A stretch of 64,000 nt of DNA, taken from Cycas panzhihuaensis. Its lineage: Eukaryota; Cycadophyta. Shown here piece after piece: positions 23,801 to 36,994 of this stretch. The stretch lies in assembly GCA_023213395.1 (NCBI GenBank), contig CM041465.1:96107741-96171740 (forward strand). The letters are read 5' to 3'. The first letter of the stretch is position 1, and the number at the start of each line of letters is the position of its first letter. Made by a program: the position numbers and the translations under genes. The notes beneath the pieces were generated by a model. It did not search any database. It was not told where the DNA came from and saw only the letters and a program-made list of their open reading frames with translations.

Positions 23801-25200
23801 GAGCTTTAGGTGAAGGGGACGCTGCTTCTGGCACACAGGGTGGGCGCCAGGAATGGTGGTGAGGTTATGAGTGACAATGGAGGGGTCAATTCCCTTCATG
23901 TCAGCATAATCCCATGTGAACACGTCTCGGAACTCCTGGAATAGAAAGGAGTACTCCCTTATCTCATCAAGGGAACATTCCAACCTAACCTTAATGACCT
24001 TGCCCGGGGCCAAGACTATGTCTTGGGTTGCCCCCATGCACATGGCATTGCCCTCCTTGAAGTGGAGAGGGGCAAGATCAATGGGAGGAGGAGGAATAAG
24101 AGACGAGATCAGATCGGGAAGCGTGGATCCGATCGTGAGGATCTTCTGGTGACCAAGCATGTGGTGACTAGAAGGCAAGTTGGGCGTAAAACCTGCCAGA
24201 TGCTCAAGGAGGACTTCGTCATCCTCGAAGTAATCCACCCCATGGATGACCTTACTTCGAGTAGAGGAAGCACTGGAGGTAGTAAGAGCAACGGTACCGT
24301 GATGGTCGTCGGGTTGCTCAACTTCCTCGCGGGAATCTGAAGGAAAGCCAAGAAGATGCTCCTTGGAAGGAGCGAAAGGCAATTCTTCAAAGTCATTACC
24401 TATGGGGGGTAATGAAGAAGAATAACTGACGACGGGCGAGTCAACATGAGCGATGACGTGGGATATGTATGAATAGTTAGCCTTACCAATGAGAGAGATC
24501 CTAGACGGGGATCTAGAATGAGATGGGTGCGGCCTACTGGCACAGAGGAAAGAAACGGGGTGAAGACAATCCTCGTCTTCGTCGAGTGACTCGTCGTCAC
24601 TAAACGAAGCAAGGTACCTGTAACTCCCAATGCCAATAAGAGCAAATCGCATGAGACTAGGGGAAGAAGATGCGGGATCTTCTTCGGATGGGTTAGGTAT
24701 ACCAATAGAGCAAGCTGAGGCATGCGTGGAAGGACCTTGGTTTGTCAAACTGGCGGAACGAGTTTGTTTGGTGAATGGGCGTTCGCGGGAAATCACTCTC
24801 ATCCATCTGTCATGGACGAATTTAAGTTGTCCCCAAAGAGTCGAGCACACAACTCCCATTTGGTCGAGCCATGGACGACCTAGAAGGAGGTTGTAATCCA
24901 CGTCAACGTTGAGGACTACAACGTCAGCAAGAACGGTCTTACCCTCAAGGGTGAGCGGAATCACGACAGATCCCAAAGGGGTCTTCTCGCTACCATCATA
25001 ACCTTGGCATCGCTAGGGAACAGGTTCCAAGGCAAAGATACCAAGCTCTTGCATGACACACAAGGGCATGGCATTGACAGAAGAACCATTATCGACAATA
25101 GTCCTCCAAAGGGTACAATTGGGTGTATCGATAGTGATAGTGAATGGGAAGTTCCACTGACGTTACCTTTCACCGGCGGGAGGAAGATCCTTAGGGTCAA
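23801..25200 (-). pseudogene. Element C: aspartic protease and protease-RT linker
   Basis: The protease shows IVDNGSSVNAM, with the catalytic Asp codon at 25091-25093, and LLLGRPWLDQMG near 24890, the usual end motif of plant gypsy proteases. About 350 residues of Ser/Pro/Asp-rich linker follow before RT; B and E have it too. The frame is continuous with RT from 24976 and, with point stops, with gag, so gag and pol appear to share one frame. The protease would cut the polyprotein. Confidence 0.85.
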
Positions 25201-27910
25201 ATGAGATAATGGGTCCACAACCTTAGGTGACACCCAAAGCATAGATAGGCGCATCACTCGATGCTAAAGCTTCCAGGAGGAGGGCCCGCTGCTCGGGACA
25301 ACTCCTCAAAACGTCCATCAAGGACATTCCTACAGCGACAGTATGAAGCTCGTCCACGATGGAGAAGGGCTTACCCTTCGCGGTAGGTTGGGTAAGTGCC
25401 CTTCAGAAATCGTAACGACCTGGGCGTACAGGAATAGCCTTGGAAAAGAGAGGTATTTCCAGAGGAAGGTTCTCTGGAAGAGGGTAGGAAGGAGCGGAAG
25501 AACAAGACGCTCCTGTTGCTTCCTTAGCGGCTTGAGATCACGTAAGGGCGTAAGTAGGAGTTGCTTCAAGCAACTGGATCACCTTCTTCCCCTTGTTCCG
25601 GGGTCACGAAGGTGACGGGCTGCGACGGCTAGGAGAACGAGAGGAGGAAGACGAGTTCCGGGCACCCTTCCCTTTGTCGTGGGAAGGACAGGGATCAGGT
25701 GATCTTCCTCTGTTTCGGTTACTCTTGGTTTGGGTGTTGCAATCATGTTCCCCATGTTTAGGGAACAGATCCTTGTGAACTGGTTGGTCCAAATTAGGCC
25801 TTGAGGCCCGTTTGGGGGAAGAATCACGTCAAGGGGCATCCTTGGGATGCTGGGCCCTACAACGCGAATCGTCGTGGAAGCACTCCCCATGAATGGAGCA
25901 CCACTTCTTCTCAAGCGGAGGGTCTGACCTTCTCCCTTGAGAGGACTGGGCGTTTCCATTCCTGGGGAGAGGAGCTTGGGTTGTTTGTTGGACTTGTTTA
26001 TTGGATGTAAGGGATGAAGGAGCCTGAAGCTTGAGTTCCTTCATCGTACACTCGAATGAGCGTATGGCCGATGTGAGAGGGTTTAAAGTCCTCTTAGTCG
26101 GGTGAGAGGAAGATCGGGTAGGTTGTGAAAGTTTGGTATCCTTGGTTGGGGGTGGTGCCTCACGGCGCTGTGAGGGCTTAAGAGGTTTCTTGAGACTGGC
26201 TTAGATCTCAATAGCCTCCAACGCCAAACACTTTGCGATCGCAGAGTCACATGTGGTTGCTCCCATCTTGAGGACTTCCACATGAACTTCGGGACGAAGT
26301 GCATTGACGAAAAGGTCTCGCTTCAGCTCCTCGGGCAATGTTGCCTTAGTGGAGTGAAGCAAGTCGTGAAATCGCCACACAAAGTCACGATTCATTTCAT
26401 CGTGACCTTGTTTGAGTGAAAGAAGTGACTTCATTCCACTCTCGAATGGACGGGCTACATCAAAATAGTTGATGAACTCATCCACCAATTACTGGAATGA
26501 ATGGATAGAATGGGCAAGGAGATGGTAGAACCACTTGAGGGCATCACCCTGCAAGGATCGCGGAAATAATTTCATTAAAATGTGGTCGTAAGCCTAGTAA
26601 TCGATGTATGCCATAGAAAAACTATGCACATGCTCCGCCGGGTCTTGCGACGAAGTTCCATCGAATCTAGGAACTTTAGGGGGATGAGGCGGCAGATTGG
26701 TTCTTAACGCCTCAATGGAAAGAGGTGTTGACCTAAAGTCCATGAAGGGGCGTGCCCTTGCCTAGACCGTAGGGTCAACGAATGTCATAGTAGGTAATGA
26801 ACAAGAAGCGGATGGGGGTGGAACACCCATCCCTCCTTGAGGAAACGCCCCTTGCTGAAAAGAGGCGTGGGGGTAGGTGACTTGGAAGGGAGTCAGGTTC
26901 CCTTGCGAAGGCACAATGAATGAGATTACATTGGATGATGGGCAAGACGGATATGGAACTAGGTTCTGCCCATATGGGCCACCCGTAGGTGGAGCGACCC
27001 CATATGGGTGTAGCAGATCCACCCCATAAACCGGGAGATGGCTTCCTCTACCCTACCCCCAAGGCTGAGAAGTATACCCTGGGGGGATGTAGAAGGAATC
27101 ACCAACGTGTTGGTTTTGAGGATGTGTGGGAGCGGATCCCACATGACTAGTGGTCGGAAGGCTAGTAGGACCGACAGGCCTACTAGGAATGGTATGCACT
27201 ACATTAGGGGATGGCACATTAGTTTGGTTAGGGATGGGTATGCTAACCTTCAATTGAGGGAAAGACACACCAAGGGGAGATCCTGAAACACTAGGACCTC
27301 GATGAGAAATGGAAGGCACGACACGTGCCCCCACTACGAGAATAGGAAAGGAGTGGGACACATGCGCAGGCACAAAGGGATTCGTTCTCAAAGGAAGAGT
27401 AGATGAGGATGAGGCATGCGGGGGAGGAGCGGAAGAGGAAGAGGCTCCTCCACGGAGGGCACCCTCAAGCCATCTAAGACGCGGTTGCAAGCGTTCCGTG
27501 CGGTGACACTCGTTGAGAGCTTCAACTACGTCAACGGGAGGGGTTCCTACATACTCGTAAGAGGTAACTGGGACCTCGAACAAAGTAGTTTCCTTGTAAT
27601 GCTCCTCATAAGAGTCACTGACTACATGGCAAGTCTCAAGAGGAGTGGATCCTTCTACGGCATGGGTAGAGGGATGGACATCGAGCGAGAGATGTTGGTC
27701 ATTTGGGTAATAAAGGGGTTCATCACCCTCTTGGGTGGACCTGGGAATAGAGGAAGGAAAAGCATGAGTTTCTAAGGTTGAAGTGTGGTAGGCCCAATAG
27801 GAAGAGTATCCCTCCATAGTCAGATCAGAATCTGACAAAGGAAGAGGGTAATACTCAGGGTCTTCTAACAATGGAGGTAGACCGCGCAAGCGACGAGAAA
27901 AGCATCGCAT
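25201..27910 (-). pseudogene. Element C: gag polyprotein
   Basis: Starts at ATG 27908-27910 and stays in one frame, broken by point stops (27053-27055, 26762-26764 and others). The first ~380 residues are Ser/Pro/His-rich. The retrotransposon gag domain lies at about 26670-26200 (FDGTSSQDPAEHVHSF, DALKWFYHL, FHDLLHSTKATLPEELKRDL, NALRPEVHVEV). A zinc knuckle of the type C-x2-H-x4-H-x4-C (WCSIHGECFHDDSRC) lies near 25860-25910. A basic Ser/Arg-rich tail leads to the protease. Gag forms the particle and packages RNA. B keeps the same architecture; E keeps the gag domain and a decayed knuckle. Confidence 0.88.
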
Positions 27911-28062
27911 GCAAGATCAACCAACAACATTAGGGAAAGAGAGAGAGCTGTAAAGCACACGCGTTAGGGGTTGCCCAATGTAGAGATCGAAATAGGTATA
28001 AAAGGATTACAAGAAGGTAGCGAAACCAACGGAAGAGAGCGGAAACTAGCTCCCTTACTGGC

Positions 28063-28082
28063 AGTCCCCAGTATGGTCACCA
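28063..28082 (-). promoter_or_regulatory. Element C tRNA primer-binding site
   Basis: On the - strand TGGTGACCATACTGGGGACT starts one base after the 5' LTR. TGG pairs with the CCA end of a tRNA. The pattern is like the primer sites I recall for Ogre-type elements (TGGCGACT...CTGGGGA), but I cannot name the tRNA. Related sites: B at 41728-41747 and E at 47729-47748. Confidence 0.75.
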
Positions 28083-28083
28083 G

Positions 28084-30645
28084 TGGGCCAAGATCTGGGA
28101 TAGCTACCTAACTAATAGGTGTGGTGAGAGTGGGTGATGATATGGTCGAAGGAGAGACCTATGAGGAAAGTAATTACCACGCAGAGCACCCTGTGTGCCG
28201 GAACGCGAGTTTGGGACCTGCAATGGAATGTGGCTACTAAAAAGTGATCCTCCACCACTTCGAACAAAGGGTAAAGAGGCACAGGGTTAGCCTGGGTTGA
28301 CCTAGGGATAGGATCCTCCCACCCTTGGATGGCCAGAAGGGGAATGAGAAGATCCAAGAAAATAGGTCAAGGGTGTACCTAAACAAGCTAACTGGGTACA
28401 CAAGCAACACGGGAGGCAAGAAACTTGTGTAGCTAAGGAGAGGAGGAAAGGTGAAAAGGGCGGTTCCTATAGCCTTTCCTATGGGTAACAAAGATGCAAG
28501 TAATAAAACAAATAAAGCATAACCAAAAACAAAGTCAAATTTCCCTTTTGTTTTCCAATGTGTTAATTACTAAGAAAAAGTCGGGTGGAGTAAGGTGTGC
28601 ACCTGGATCGAGGGTGTGTGTGATGAGGGCCTTCTTGAGGGGCACCAAACTACTCCACGCGGTGCGTTGGATGTGAAGCGTCGCGGCGGATTTGGAAGAG
28701 GGGCTCCCTTACCTTCCCCGGAAAAATACCAAATACGATGCCAAGGAAAGAAAGGAAGTAAATGCAAATAACTGAAGAAGTATGAAAGTACGATATACAT
28801 GAGAGCACTCACCAGCAACGGAGCTAACGGATAATATCCTTCGCACTCTCCAAGCACCTGCAGGCAATGGCAACCTCCCCCTTTCCAGGGAAAGGGTACT
28901 AACATGCAATAATGAGATTCTAACAATATATGTCTATATAATATAAATATAAGTCTAAACACATATATGTTAGTATCAACCCAACGATGATAGTATATAA
29001 AAGAGGGTAACCAAAGCAAAGGTAAATGACCGGTAAGCCTCAGAGTGGCCCACCTCCCGCAAAGAACACCCTAACCCCCCCCCCCCTCCCCAAAAGCCAT
29101 AGGGCAGCGAGGGCAAGGCCAAGAGAGATGGCTGGAAATGGCAACAAGGAGGTGAAGAGGAGCCAAAGAACACCCACGGCGAACCGGGATGCTACGAAGA
29201 GCAAACCAGGCAACCGGGAAGAGAGTTGGACAAGGACTAGCGATCGGGACTTACGCAAGTTGCCCAAACCTGAACCTAAGCCCTCAAACCAGCGCTACAA
29301 CGTATGACAGTGCTGATTTCAGCGGCTAAGAGAGGGCCAACAAACCCTTGTTTGAGTGCCAAGGATAGCACGAGGCGAGAGGGAGGATTTGGGGGGCTTT
29401 AAGCCGCTTGAGGAGCGTAGAAGGTGGTATGGAATCCACCCAGCTCCTTCCCAAAGTCTATGCCAACCCTCAACGCCGCTGCCTTGAGCAACAAACGTAG
29501 GTAAGAGGCACTATGACAGAGGTAAAACAGCCCACTAAAAAGAAGAAAACCAAACTCACAAGGACAAGTAGGGAGCAAGCAAGATGGAGCATCAATATCA
29601 CAAGAAAAGTAATTCAAATCAAGAAATATCTGAGCAGGAGAGGCAAGGGGCTTGCCTCAGCCAAGAGATGGCGAGGAGAGGCTAAGAAATCAGCCCAGAT
29701 ATGTGGTGTAGCAGGTTTGGGATCCTGCTAAGGGAGTTGGAAGGAGAACACCTGCACTTGGAATGCTTGAAGACTGCCCGGGGTAAGAATCTACTGAAAT
29801 CTCTCCAAGGGACCCTCTCTAAGGTGTGTGAGGGGCTGGGAAGATGTCCTAGCCACACCAGAGGAGAGATGGGTGTTGTAGGAGAGATGGAGGTCCTGTG
29901 GTAGTAGCAGGGCAGCAGAGAAGAGCAGAGCACAGTGTTGTTTCCTTGAGGAGCAATCCAAAAGTGAGCGAAAAAGTTCTCAAAAATGAGTCAAAAATGA
30001 CTTAAGTACTTAACCCAAACCGTAAAGTGAGCGATTAGGGTGTGGTTGGGAGAGAGTTAAGTCACGAGCCATGTGACAGTTTTGCAATAAATATGAAATT
30101 TCCATGGCAGATTTTAAAAAGCAAATTAGAACAGTCGTACCGCCACAAACTCCGCAGTACCACGAATATTCAGCAGACCACGAAAAATTCGTCAGAACCC
30201 GGAGGCAAAATAAAGCCACCACCTTAGGCCGGGGAAGATGACAAAAAGGGCCAGTAGGGGGCTGAGACACTTACCCGGGGGTAAACAAGCCAACAAACAG
30301 GTCCAATAGAACAAAAATAGGGCTCAAACAGTGTGGCAAGTCGACTAAACGATGATGGGTCATCACACGGGCGGAGGTGGCGCAAACCGAGTGGATCCTG
30401 GAGCGAGGAGGGTAGATGCGAGAAGTGAAGTAGCCACTAGGGTGCCATACTCACTGGGAGTATGCCCCTGCTATAGTCGTCATAGGCTAAGATAAGTGTA
30501 GATGAGGACAAAGTCGCTTACAAAGCCACACACATGCAGACATGCAAGCAAATACTCATCAAATGAAAGTGATGATAAGGCGAGAAACATACCTGCACTT
30601 ACCTGAGTTAGTGATTTCGTATCCATTCCCGGAAGCCAGGAAACA
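28084..30645 (-). mobile_element. Element C 5' LTR
   Basis: 2,562 bp, pair of 14051-16627. The sense strand starts at 30645 (TGTTTCC) and ends at 28084 (GGCCCA). It would hold promoter and polyadenylation signals; TATATAAAAG appears on the + strand near 28992, and I could not settle on a sense TATA box. A decayed copy of the hairpin cluster lies near 30075-30195. Confidence 0.88.
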
Positions 30646-30650
30646 GTTGT

Positions 30651-32909
30651 ATACAATCAAACTGAAAGAGGAAGGTGATATCTCCTATCTCATGCTCTTT
30701 CCTAAAATGTAAGTGTAGCATGCATATGCAAAAAAGAAAATACAAATTAGTTCCCTTTTCTCCTTTTCCTTTATGTTTTTATTATGCAAAAATATAAACT
30801 TAAAAGGTAAGAAAAGAAGAGAGCCAAGAAAAGAGGAGGGTGGCGTACCTGAAAAGTTATACGGCTGAAACAAGGTTGTTGTCTTGCACCACACTTGCTT
30901 CTCCTTTTCCTTCCCCCAACATACAGGAAGTATAGAGTGATGGCATTGGGGCTCCTTTACCTTCCCTGAATTGCAAAGAAAAGGCAAGAGAAAACAAAAA
31001 GAAAGTCTATGAGAGAAGCAGAAAAGACCAAGGAAAAGAAGGCTAAGAGACATAATCAGATTGAAATGTTTCATCCTTCTCCATAAGTAACTTGGTAAAA
31101 CCTATAATCATAAAGGTTCTCTATCCTATTCCAAGGGGTTACTAGAGTGCCAAACAAATATATATACATAGCTATGAAATGCTAAGAATGTTGTAAGTAA
31201 AAGCACTTTAAAGCAAGTAAATTTCCAACCAAGGAAACAACTCCCAATCTTCTCAAAAGTAAGTGACACAAGACAAAGGACATGGATGGTTAGCCTTGAA
31301 ATGGCTAACCCTCCAATGAGTACACCTCCACATTGCCTTTAATCATAAGAACAGTAGTTTGGGATAGCCTAATGGTAGCAAATGATGAGAGAAACAAATT
31401 GCATATGGTTTGTAAATACCATCTATGTTACAAGTGTTACTATGTGCAGCAATTTATAACTTTGATCAATCCAAGACCCAAAGTCAATATGTGATACTAC
31501 TCAGGGCTGGAAAATCTACCCAAGTGAGGTGCTCAGTCCTAGAACCTAAGAAAGGCATAAGAGGAGGAGAGGAAAAGAGGAGAAGGGGGTTGCCCTTCAG
31601 GAGTAGGCCTAGTTGGGTATAGAACCCACCTTGGCACCTTTCTCTCACTCTTTGAGGACCTCTCCTCATAGCCTCCTTAGAGAAACCAAGAGAAAGTAGG
31701 AAGATAATGTGGACAGAAAGGGAGGAATGGAGGGAATGCCTCCTATACGTACTGAAAAGCTATAAAATAAAAGATATACCAAGTGATCCAATCTCTTTTA
31801 AGGAAGTTTAAAAGGAACAAAATAGAATAAACATGAGGTGGTACCAGCTGGGTTGGATTAGTGATAGGTTTGCATAAGAAAATAATAGGAAATGATAGAT
31901 CTATGGTTCTTATAGGTGGATCCCTATGAGAGCTATGAAACCTAAAGAGAAATTTGCTGAAACTTGTTGATAGAGCATGGAGGTGAGACTTGGAGTATAT
32001 CCTTGCTTGGAGAAGCTTATCCACGAGCCTGCTACCATGGATTTGAGCTAGAGGAGGCAAATCTCAGGCTAGGACATAGGAATCTCAGATGTTGCAGGGT
32101 GTTCCTACAGAAAACTACTTATGAAAGTAAGAGAAGAGAGGAGAGTAGGTGGAAGAAGAGGAAGAAAATGAAGTTCTTGCAGGTTTTATACCTAACCCTA
32201 GCTTAATTAGATGATTAGGGTTAGGCTAAGACATGGGGGATGACTAAGACAAGTGGCAATTTCATGAAACAAGTGAAATTTGCCACAGCAAACTTAAAAG
32301 AATGATTTGTGATAGTTGCTCCATGGCAAACTTCATTGTATCACAAAGTTTATTGCAATACCATGACATTTACTATGGTGCAGTCATAGAAGCAAAAATA
32401 AGAGAAGAACAGGTACCTGGGAGCCCTAAAGGAGGGTACCCCAGGTCTAGGAGGGGTTGACCCTTTGTCCAAGTGGCTAAGGACAGTCATATAGAGAGGA
32501 TGACCTAAATCAAACGAGGTACTGGGGAGGTAGGATTCCCAAGAAACTGCCAAATGAATAGGAATGCACTAATCACACCTAGCAGGGCACTAAGAGCTGT
32601 GATGTGGCAAAGAGGATGTGAACGGATCACATGGGTTTGTTGTCGCTTGAGACAATATGGAGGTACATAATAGGGTTATGGAGTACCATGGGGATGCTTG
32701 TCCCATAGATTGTCGTAGGCTAAAAGATTATCAAGCAATATGATCAAGCAGCGGATGTAAGATGATCACTCAAATGTATTAGTCATTTGTACAATAAAAG
32801 GAAGCTTTGGTTTACCTTTCTAGAGAAGTAGCAAAGGCAAAGGATAGAAGCATACATGTACTTACCTAAGTTGACTTTCTAAGAACCCATTCCTAGTAAC
32901 CGGGAAATA
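30651..32909 (-). mobile_element. Element B 3' LTR, proximal part
   Basis: Continues B's LTR after the C insertion and matches 42506-44800. With 13291-14050 it makes a 3.0-kb LTR. It ends on the + strand at GGAAATA, next to the polypurine tract. ORFs within it are chance. A decayed GGTACC-type motif lies near 32328-32348. Confidence 0.85.
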
Positions 32910-32922
32910 CTGCTCCCTTAGT
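32910..32922 (-). promoter_or_regulatory. Element B polypurine tract
   Basis: On the - strand ACTAAGGGAGCAG ends at the LTR start TATTTCC. It matches the C tract in position and form. Confidence 0.7.
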
Positions 32923-33469
32923 ATTAGAGCCTTGCAGCTCAGAGGCATAATGCAATGGGGAATGCTGGAAACACAGTGTTAGTAACATATATATATATAT
33001 AAACAAATATAGAAATGGTACGAGCCAAGGGCGATGACAAGTGTCATGGCAGAACACGTGGGTGTAGAGGCAAGGGAGAGATAACATAAGGGATGTCTAT
33101 ATGTCATTGTATAGACAACAAGCAATGATAGCAGATGAGGGGGTTGCCCTCATTATGAGAGTATAATAGAAGGGTGGTGAGGACTACACATAAGATTAAA
33201 TAGATGTCATGAACAAAGAGCTATGTATAGACATAAGCCAAGAATAATGAGAGTTGCATGAAGAAGATGCTGAGAGTAAAGTAAGGAAAATAAATCTAGT
33301 GTTCACCATAGTTTAACCTTATTAGTGGCCAGCTTTTAGAGGTGCGAATAGATTATGATATGAAGAACAAGGTGACCTAAGACTTGGGTGCCTGGGCGAC
33401 CAAACAAGTCTCTCAAGGTGGGTAGATAAGGAGAAGAAGGTGATGCTCAAGGATGAGATAAACCAGGTT

Positions 33470-34260
33470 GTTTGCCTCGATGTTGAGAGCCTGAGGAATG
33501 TGTCAAATGTCAATAGATAGAAAACAAGCCAATAAGGACCTAAAGGTCAAGGTAAGGGCTCTCATGTGTGGGCACCGTACCTTATAGACCTAGGTAAGAT
33601 GGGATACCATGACTTGAGAGTCACAAAGGAGGATGATGGGTCCATGGTGGAAGTGGAGTGCATCGATAAGGGCCTCAATAACAATTGTGTACTCATTTTC
33701 ATTATTGATGGCCTCAACAAGGAAGATCCTGGAATGTATAAAGTCATGTCCAGAAGGGTCATGGAGAATCCACATGATGGTAGAAGGGCCTGGATTACCA
33801 CAGCTTTCGCCATTGATGAATATGAGTAATGCTATGATAAAAGAATGGAGGTCTCAATAGAGAAAATATTGATAGGATTAATGGGTCAAAAGGACTTAAC
33901 AATGTGAAACAATCATAGGGCAGGCTCAAGTGGCAGGAAGACCCAGAGATGAGGCTACCCAAGGGTGGAGGAGACTATCTAGCAGATGGAAAAGAATCAG
34001 CGATGAAAAGACCCCTCCTGGGGTCCCAAAGGTCACTTAAAGAAGTGAGGCACAGTCCCAAGTGGAGGGATGCTTCCGTTGGGAGCCCCAGAGGTGCAAA
34101 CGGGTAGTAGAAATGGGTTCAGGACAGTGAAACAAGCCAAATGAGTATAAACTCGAGTATATATGGAGGTGGCATGCAAAACAAGGTAGAGGGGGCCTCG
34201 TAGGGCCAAGGAGAGGGGCACCATAAATGCACATGAAGGGTAAGGAGAAAAGAGGGCCAT
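33470..34260 (-). pseudogene. Element B: sense frame with archaeal-type RNase H
   Basis: The RNase H part (about 33835-33470) reads FINGESCGNPGPSTIMWIL, SRIFLVEAINNENEY, IILLCDSQVMVSHL. The first catalytic Asp is Asn, the others are present. The N-terminal leader (34260-34033) matches C's leader. Stops and frameshifts disable it. It is placed as in C, back to back with the antisense gene. Confidence 0.78.
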
Positions 34261-34372
34261 GAAGAAGAAATGGGAGATAGACCCAGAAGGAAAAGGTGAT
34301 CAGGGAAGAGAGATGGTCCTAAGGGCTTTCGCGGCAAGAGAAATGGAAGAGGTGCCGATTGAGGCCCCTGCC

Positions 34373-34381
34373 TATATAAGG
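34373..34381 (+). promoter_or_regulatory. TATA box of the antisense gene (element B)
   Basis: TATATAAGG in CCTGCCTATATAAGG, identical to C at 17978-17986 and at the same place relative to both flanking frames. Confidence 0.65.
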
Positions 34382-34894
34382 AAAACTCGACAAAAATGAG
34401 ATTCATTTTCATGGGCTTGTGACCGATTCAGAGCCCTTCTCCTTATGCAGAGGAGTGCCGCTGACTTCGAAGGTATGAAAAAAGAGATCAAACCATCAGA
34501 TCGAGATGTAGGGACAGCCGGTGAGACCAGAGAGATAAGATGGTAGTAGTGAGGCTAGATCTAATGAGTGGATCACCCCCTTCCTAACCCATCTTATCAT
34601 TTAAGTTTAATGGATTTTTACTGTTTTTTAGTATAGTTTTTGGCTCCTTCTGGGAAGATGGCAATCTCCTGGAGTCTAAATTAAACCTAGCAAGAGGGAG
34701 GACCATGGCATTAGGTAGCCCTGGTCCTGTTAGACCTAAGCATGGTCCACCTGGATAAAACATTTTGATTTCTTTTTTGGTAGGAAACCCCCCCAATGTG
34801 GGGGTATCACTGGCCCCATCGAAAAGATTACAATGCCACGAACTTTACCACGGGGCCGCTAAGATTGTGCTAAAAACTCAACGGGCTCTATTGT

Positions 34895-34915
34895 AAACTC
34901 TGTGGTACCATAGAA
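34895..34915. promoter_or_regulatory. GGTACC-centred motif in intron 1 (element B)
   Basis: AAACTCTGTGGTACCATAGA, close to AAACTCCACGGTACCGCGAA in C's LTR (16128-16147). It sits in the intron region, about 150 bases before the exon 2 acceptor. Confidence 0.5.
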
Positions 34916-35064
34916 TTTAGCACTGTGCAAAGGTAGTCAGACTGAAAATATAAGGGATGGCCTAAAGGAGTGCTAAACCTTAATCAGAGAGGAATGAAGG
35001 GCAGTCCTGAAGGCAGGCAGGCATGTTTAGATGAGTTTTAACTGATTTTTGGGGTGTTTTACAG

Positions 35065-36994
35065 GCGGTTATCATGGTAGACAACTACGAAAACATAGGG
35101 GTGGCCATGCTTAACTTCATTAAGATGATGTCTCATGGAGACGGGAAAATGTTGGGGAGGTATGGCCTATTGAAGTCCATCTAGACACCATAGTACGCAT
35201 CTGATCAGTGCCTTCTAGTGGATATAGTCTCACACTAGGATCAATAGAGGTATATATTCCATCTCCTCTAAGTGGGAGATGTCACAATCATGCCAGGAGA
35301 CGTCTAGAGGATCTTGGGGGTACTCACAGTAGGAACAACAGCATCGCTAGGGGCATTGCCTAGCAATGACGCTCCATATAAGGAGGCATCGACCTACTTC
35401 ATAGGTCAAGACCAGTGGAAGAAAAGAGGCATTCCTGTACAGAGTATGATCATGTCTAGGATTCCTCGAGTGAGTAAGTTAATTACATTATGCATTCTAT
35501 TCTAGATATCCTAGAAACAGAACTATAGGGACATACCTAATAGGTGGATGGACACTGTGAGGAGATGCAAGGATGGGGAGAGGCTAGATTAGGCTACACT
35601 GATAGTGGTAAACTTGATCACCCAATTAAATGCCATCAAGGTGGCCGGGAGAGAAGGATTATCATACAACATGCTACTACAGTACTGGTTCTTCGATCAT
35701 TTTGGGGCAGTGGCACTAGCAGGAGGACCACATCCAATCTTAGCATGGGCTCCCATGGTCCACAAGTGGTAGACTCGATTCAGGGGGACCAAGGACCAGG
35801 CACAAATTCGACGCTTGGTGGAGGTGACATCACTAGACCTCCTCACATGGTAGACTATACAACAGATCCATATAGAGGGGTGAGGAGGGATAGTGATGAT
35901 GAGGCAGGAGGAGCAGGAGGTACCCCTGGCAATGGAGATAATGATGATGGGGGTGACAGAGGTGATGGAGCTGACCCATCAAGGGAAGTAGGTGGAGAGG
36001 CAAGTCCATCAGGGACCAATGGAGGATAAGTAGGGCCGTCAAGAGCTGCAGGAGGAAAGGCAGGTCCTTGAGGGACTACAAGGAGAGGTGGAGCGTGGAG
36101 CCCCCTAGACACCAATCTGGAGGTTGAGGATAATGGGGACAGCCCAAGCAGCAACAACACTAGCTGAGGAGGGAAAAGGTACCCTAGTGGGCTAGGTAAT
36201 CAGTGAGGTGGTACTAGAGGAGGAGGTACCAGCAGGAGGGGGAGGACCCGAGGAGAAGGTGATCATCTAAGGCAGGGAGCTGATAGTCCCAATAGGTGAG
36301 ATGCTAACTTTTCCTATCATCTTTTGATCACTAGATATCTACTTACTTTATTTTGTTTGGTTTGTTCAGTATAGATATATGGATATATATACTGACAAAT
36401 GGCATGTTGGATTTTGCAAGAGCAGTGGATATTCATAGGTTGGTTAAGGCATTAGTCTGAGAGATGTTCCCCTGGGCCTACGCGAAGGGGCAACCTCCCA
36501 TCCAGGTAGGAGACAAGCCACAGTCAGCAGGGCCACATATGGCAGCATTTGCCCCATTGGTTAGGGCTAGATACGTGTGGGTAGAATAGTCCCAGGAGCA
36601 TGAGGCATGACTGGGATGGCTACAAGGAGAGCTGGATGTGACTAGAGCGAAGAAGGATGCTCTACAAGGCTAGGTCCAGGCACTAGAAGCTTAGGGAGAA
36701 GTAGGTGGTGATGCAGAGAGTTGCATCAGGGTAGCAGTGCAGTAGGAGCAACTCTGAGGGGTGGAGGAGTTACTTCGAAGGTAAGCCCGATATGATCAAG
36801 TTGTGGATCAAATGACATCAAGGTCGTCGCAGAGTAGGACTCATACTCATATAGTGGCGATGACCCCGAGGAGGCCTTGGGATGAGGGGAGCAAGGTAGG
36901 GAGTTCCTAAAGGTGCAGGAGGAGTTTGGGAGGCATGTGGTCCCCAAGAGAGGGATCACATAGACCTAGAGATGATACCCCAAGAGCAAGATAG
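35065..36994 (+). pseudogene. Element B: antisense gene with plant mobile domain
   Basis: Homologue of C's antisense gene. Exon 2 starts after TTTTACAG at 35064; ATG at 35074 begins MVDNYENIGVAM. The mobile domain is readable (VGDVTIMPGDV, RILGVLTVG, ATLIVVNLITQLN, LLQYWFFDHFGAVA), followed by an acidic Gly/Asp-rich tail. Donor near 36295 and acceptor near 36420 match C's second intron. Exon 3 ends at 36992-36994. Many stops, mostly TAG and TAA where C has CAG, CAA or TGG, show decay by deamination. Its ATG is probably closer to the original start than C's. Confidence 0.75.

Larger units (their letters stand above)
14051..30645 (-). mobile_element. Element C: full-length Tat-type LTR retrotransposon nested in B
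   Basis: 16,595 bp with two long LTRs and a perfect duplication gttgt (14046-14050 and 30646-30650). The empty site survives in B's other LTR at 42501-42505, which fixes the boundaries. From right to left: 5' LTR, primer site, gag-protease-RT-RNase H-integrase, antisense mobile-domain gene on the + strand, archaeal-type RNase H, polypurine tract, 3' LTR. It is the youngest element here: CpG is abundant and all domains can be read, though stops and frameshifts make it defective. Confidence 0.92.

Noticed and set aside
24961-25257. A - strand frame next to protease
   Set aside because: It is out of frame with the true protease, whose DNGSS and LLLGRPWLDQ motifs are in the gag-pol frame.
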